DNA of 64,000 nt. It comes from VXMO01 sp965205915 (lineage in GTDB: Bacteria > Chloroflexota > Dehalococcoidia > UBA6926). The position numbers were made by a program, and so were the translations under genes. The notes beneath the pieces are model-generated. The model was not told where the DNA came from and did not search any database. It saw nothing but the letters and a program-made list of their open reading frames with translations. The stretch spans positions 62,001 to 126,000 of the forward strand of contig OZ242191.1 of NCBI GenBank assembly GCA_965205915.1. Direction: 5' to 3'. Shown here piece by piece: positions 61,713-64,000 of the stretch (positions are counted from its first letter, which is position 1; the number at the start of each line of letters is the position of its first letter).

Positions 61713-64000
61713 GATGGGTCTCCATTCTGCGCGTCCTGGATGGCGCGCCACACACGCTCCGGCGTCAGCGGCATCGCGATGTCACGGAGGTTGAACGGGG
61801 CGAGCGCGTCAACAACTGCATTGACGACGGCCGGGGGCGCGCCCGTCGTCGGCCCTTCTCCCATGCCCTTGACGCCCAGCGGGTTGGTGGGCGATGGGGT
61901 CTCAATGAATTCGGAGACAAACTCCGGCATCATCTCCGCCGTTGGCAGCGCGTAGTCCATCAATGACCCGCTGAGCAACTGGCCGTTATCGTCGTACACG
62001 ATGTCTTCATAGAGCGCCTGGCCGATTCCCTGCGCGGCGCCGCCGTGAACTTGCCCCTCCACGATGACGGGATGGACGACAACGCCCTGATCATCCACGC
62101 AGAACAGCTGCTGCAGGTCAACGTCGCCCGTTTCCGGGTCAACCTCCACCACGGCTACATACGTGCCGTAATTGAATGTGAGGTGAGTCGGTTGATAGAA
62201 CGAGGATTCGTCCAGGCCCATTTCCATGTCGGGGGGGCGATCCAGAACCCGGTTGATTCGGGCAGCGACCTCGCCGAAGGTGATGGACGCGCCGTTGGCG
62301 GTGAACGCGCCGTCGGCGTACGCTACGCCTTCCGGGTCAGCGCCGAGTGTGTGAGCGGCAAACCGGGTCATCTTATCCAGGACCTTTTGGGAGGCCTGGA
62401 GGACGGCCATGCCGCCCACGACCATGTTACGGCTGGCAAATGTGCCCATTCCATAGGTGACCACCGCTGTGTCGCCGTGCGTCACGGAGATATCGTCCAG
62501 CGGGACATGGAGGGTGTCGGCGGCCACCTGCGCGTAGGTCGTGTAGTTGCCCTGCCCGTGCGGCGAGGAGCCCGTATAGATGGTCACTGCGCCGGTGGGA
62601 GACACTTTCACGCGTGCCCACTCCGGCATGGACGAGGAGGGGTCCAGGGACGAGGGGCCAAACCCACCGGTCTTGACCCAGGACGATAGCCCGATTCCCA
62701 GGTATTGTCCGTTCTCACGCATGGTGCGTTGTCGCGCGCGCAAGCCTTTGTAGTCACTGATCTCCAGAGCGCGCTCCAGGCCCTGCTGGTAATTGCCGCT
62801 GTCGTAGATGTCCCCGCCGGGGGTGCGATAGTACGGGAACTCTTCCGGTTGGATGAGGTTCCGTCTGCGGATTTCCGCAGGGTCTATGTCAAGGTCACGG
62901 GCAAGCATATCCATGGCGCGCTCGATCAGGTAGATGCCCTCAGGTCGACCGTACCCGCGGTAGGCGCCCTCGGGCGTGTGGTTGGTATAGACGGAGTGGA
63001 CTTCAAACGCGGCCTCTCGAATGCCGTAGACGCCTGTGGCGATGATGGCGGAGGTTTGAGCGACGATTGGGGTTGCGCCCTTGGGAAACGCGCCCAGGTC
63101 CGTGGTGTGGTGGAGGCGGAGCGCCTTGACGCGGCCGTCACGGTCCGCGGCCACCTCAAACCGGGAGGATTTTCCACGCGCATGGCTGAGGGAAAGGAAC
63201 TCTTCCGAGCGCGTGGCGGCCCACTTGACGGGCAGTCCGAGGTCCATCGACGCGATGGCCAAGAGGAAATACTCCACCTCCCCGCCGTGCTTTGCGCCGA
63301 ATCCGCCGCCCACGTCCGGCGCGACGGAGCGAATCTGCTCGGGAGAAAGCCCCAGCACCTCCGCCATCTGCGTTCGCAGCTCATGCGGGCCCTGAATCGA
63401 TGACCAGACGCTGAGGAATCGCGTGGCGGGGTCCCAATGGGCGATGCCGGCGCGCGGCTCCATGGGCACGGCGTGAATACGCTGGTTCACAAAGTCATGC
63501 CGCAAGATGATCTCCGAGTCCTCAAACGCGCGGGACACGTTCTCCGTGCTCTTGAGCCAACGAACCTGCTCATTGGAGCGGCCATCATGCACTTCCGGCG
63601 CGCCGGGTTGCATCGCCTGCTCCGGCGTGTTCACCACCGGCAGTGGCTCATACTCGACCATCAGCAGATCAGCCGCGTCGCGCGCCGCCTCTTTGGTTTC
63701 TCCAACGACGATCGCGACGATTTCCCCGGCGTATTTAGCCTTGTCTGTGGCGATGAGTGTGAACGCGGGGACGCCGGTCTCATTGTCGCGGTTCTCCGCG
63801 TCCCGCACGGCGAGAACCGGCGGAATGGGGTGATAGCGGGGGTGGACATCCGCCCCGGTGAGAACGCGCAACACTCCCGGATAAGCCAGCGTGGCCGAGG
63901 AGTCGATGCTGACAATACGAGCATGGGCGTGCTGGCTACGGACAAAATGCGCCCAGACGGTTCCAGGCAGGTTGATGTCGTCGGAGAAGGCGCCCTGCCC
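61709..64000 (-). CDS. CoxL-like molybdenum hydroxylase large subunit (copy 2), N-terminus cut by window
   Basis: Coding continues to the right edge: the first visible residues are GAFSDDINLPGTVWAHFVRS, so only ~20 residues are missing. AYRGYGRPEGIYL is a form II-like loop (AYRGYGR, with Tyr where the usual motif has Ala). VGGGFGAKHGGEVEYF, SSPHGQGNYTTY and VKGMGEGPTTGAPPAV are present. It is homologous to copy 1 but clearly diverged. Order in transcription: copy 2, coxM, copy 1. The two large subunits may serve different substrates or form a heteromer. Confidence 0.9.
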   Translation of the reverse strand, partial: GQGAFSDDINLPGTVWAHFVRSQHAHARIVSIDSSATLAYPGVLRVLTGADVHPRYHPIPPVLAVRDAENRDNETGVPAFTLIATDKAKYAGEIVAIVVGETKEAARDAADLLMVEYEPLPVVNTPEQAMQPGAPEVHDGRSNEQVRWLKSTENVSRAFEDSEIILRHDFVNQRIHAVPMEPRAGIAHWDPATRFLSVWSSIQGPHELRTQMAEVLGLSPEQIRSVAPDVGGGFGAKHGGEVEYFLLAIASMDLGLPVKWAATRSEEFLSLSHARGKSSRFEVAADRDGRVKALRLHHTTDLGAFPKGATPIVAQTSAIIATGVYGIREAAFEVHSVYTNHTPEGAYRGYGRPEGIYLIERAMDMLARDLDIDPAEIRRRNLIQPEEFPYYRTPGGDIYDSGNYQQGLERALEISDYKGLRARQRTMRENGQYLGIGLSSWVKTGGFGPSSLDPSSSMPEWARVKVSPTGAVTIYTGSSPHGQGNYTTYAQVAADTLHVPLDDISVTHGDTAVVTYGMGTFASRNMVVGGMAVLQASQKVLDKMTRFAAHTLGADPEGVAYADGAFTANGASITFGEVAARINRVLDRPPDMEMGLDESSFYQPTHLTFNYGTYVAVVEVDPETGDVDLQQLFCVDDQGVVVHPVIVEGQVHGGAAQGIGQALYEDIVYDDNGQLLSGSLMDYALPTAEMMPEFVSEFIETPSPTNPLGVKGMGEGPTTGAPPAVVNAVVDALAPFNLRDIAMPLTPERVWRAIQDAQNGDPS

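Noticed and set aside
58490..64000. Annotating the operon as true CO dehydrogenase
   Set aside because: The active-site loops are form II-like, without the Cys of AYxCSFR, so CO oxidation is not supported.

Overview
The window looks like a chromosome segment of a GC-rich bacterium, most consistent with the Chloroflexota (Dehalococcoidia / SAR202-like). This is inferred from a fused tandem family III CoA-transferase, CoxL-type molybdenum hydroxylases, a split B12-dependent methylmalonyl-CoA mutase with double-VOC epimerases, RNase J, family 4 uracil-DNA glycosylase and Pro/Thr-rich lipoproteins. No rRNA or tRNA gene was found, so the lineage is not proven.

1-20.7 kb is an accessory surface-protein region. 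A lipoprotein with many W-x-D repeats runs off the left edge. Next come a multidomain metzincin protease and six paralogues with a shared N-terminal domain and a nearly invariant ~100-residue C-terminal module; one of these also carries a metzincin domain. The paralogues sit among clear recombination debris: in-frame stops before or inside lost C-terminal extensions, two metzincin remnants, a copied promoter, a duplicated ~1.4 kb block and a stray 5' end of a CoA-transferase gene. This is the best candidate for an undescribed system in the window: a cluster of exported protein cassettes diversifying by duplication and recombination. A second W-x-D lipoprotein lies inside it.

20.7-30.7 kb is mostly housekeeping on the minus strand: RNase J, UDG, acpP-nusB-fabD, rpmF-yceD, then a methylmalonyl-CoA module (B12 subunit, two double-VOC epimerase-like genes, catalytic subunit). 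An AbrB-type antitoxin with a truncated PIN toxin lies between the two blocks.

30.8-42.2 kb carries the familiar order rpsB-tsf-pyrH-frr-uppS-cdsA-dxr-rseP-ispG on the minus strand. Its joints are interrupted by mobile-type modules: Phd-VapC after ispG, Phd-VapC and DUF4238 between rseP and ispG, and a DUF433-MntA fusion with HepT between uppS and cdsA. pyrH has no ATG, GTG or TTG in frame before its phosphate-binding motif. hepT is put out of phase by a G7 run.

42.3-58.5 kb holds zinc-ribbon proteins, dtd, hflX, a CtpA-like protease, thiI, a NYN RNase with a long structured leader, malic enzyme, holA, a membrane pseudokinase with a PQQ propeller, and ychF. Large tandem repeats (34 bp x12; 100 bp x5) and many dispersed palindromes lie between genes. 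58.5-64 kb is a coxL-coxM-coxL operon cut by the right edge.

Two kinds of sequence recur. One is a family of short palindromes with a conserved GAATGACGGG-type flank whose stem arms change together. The other is a TTGACG-(16/17)-TAGACT promoter, found at three loci.
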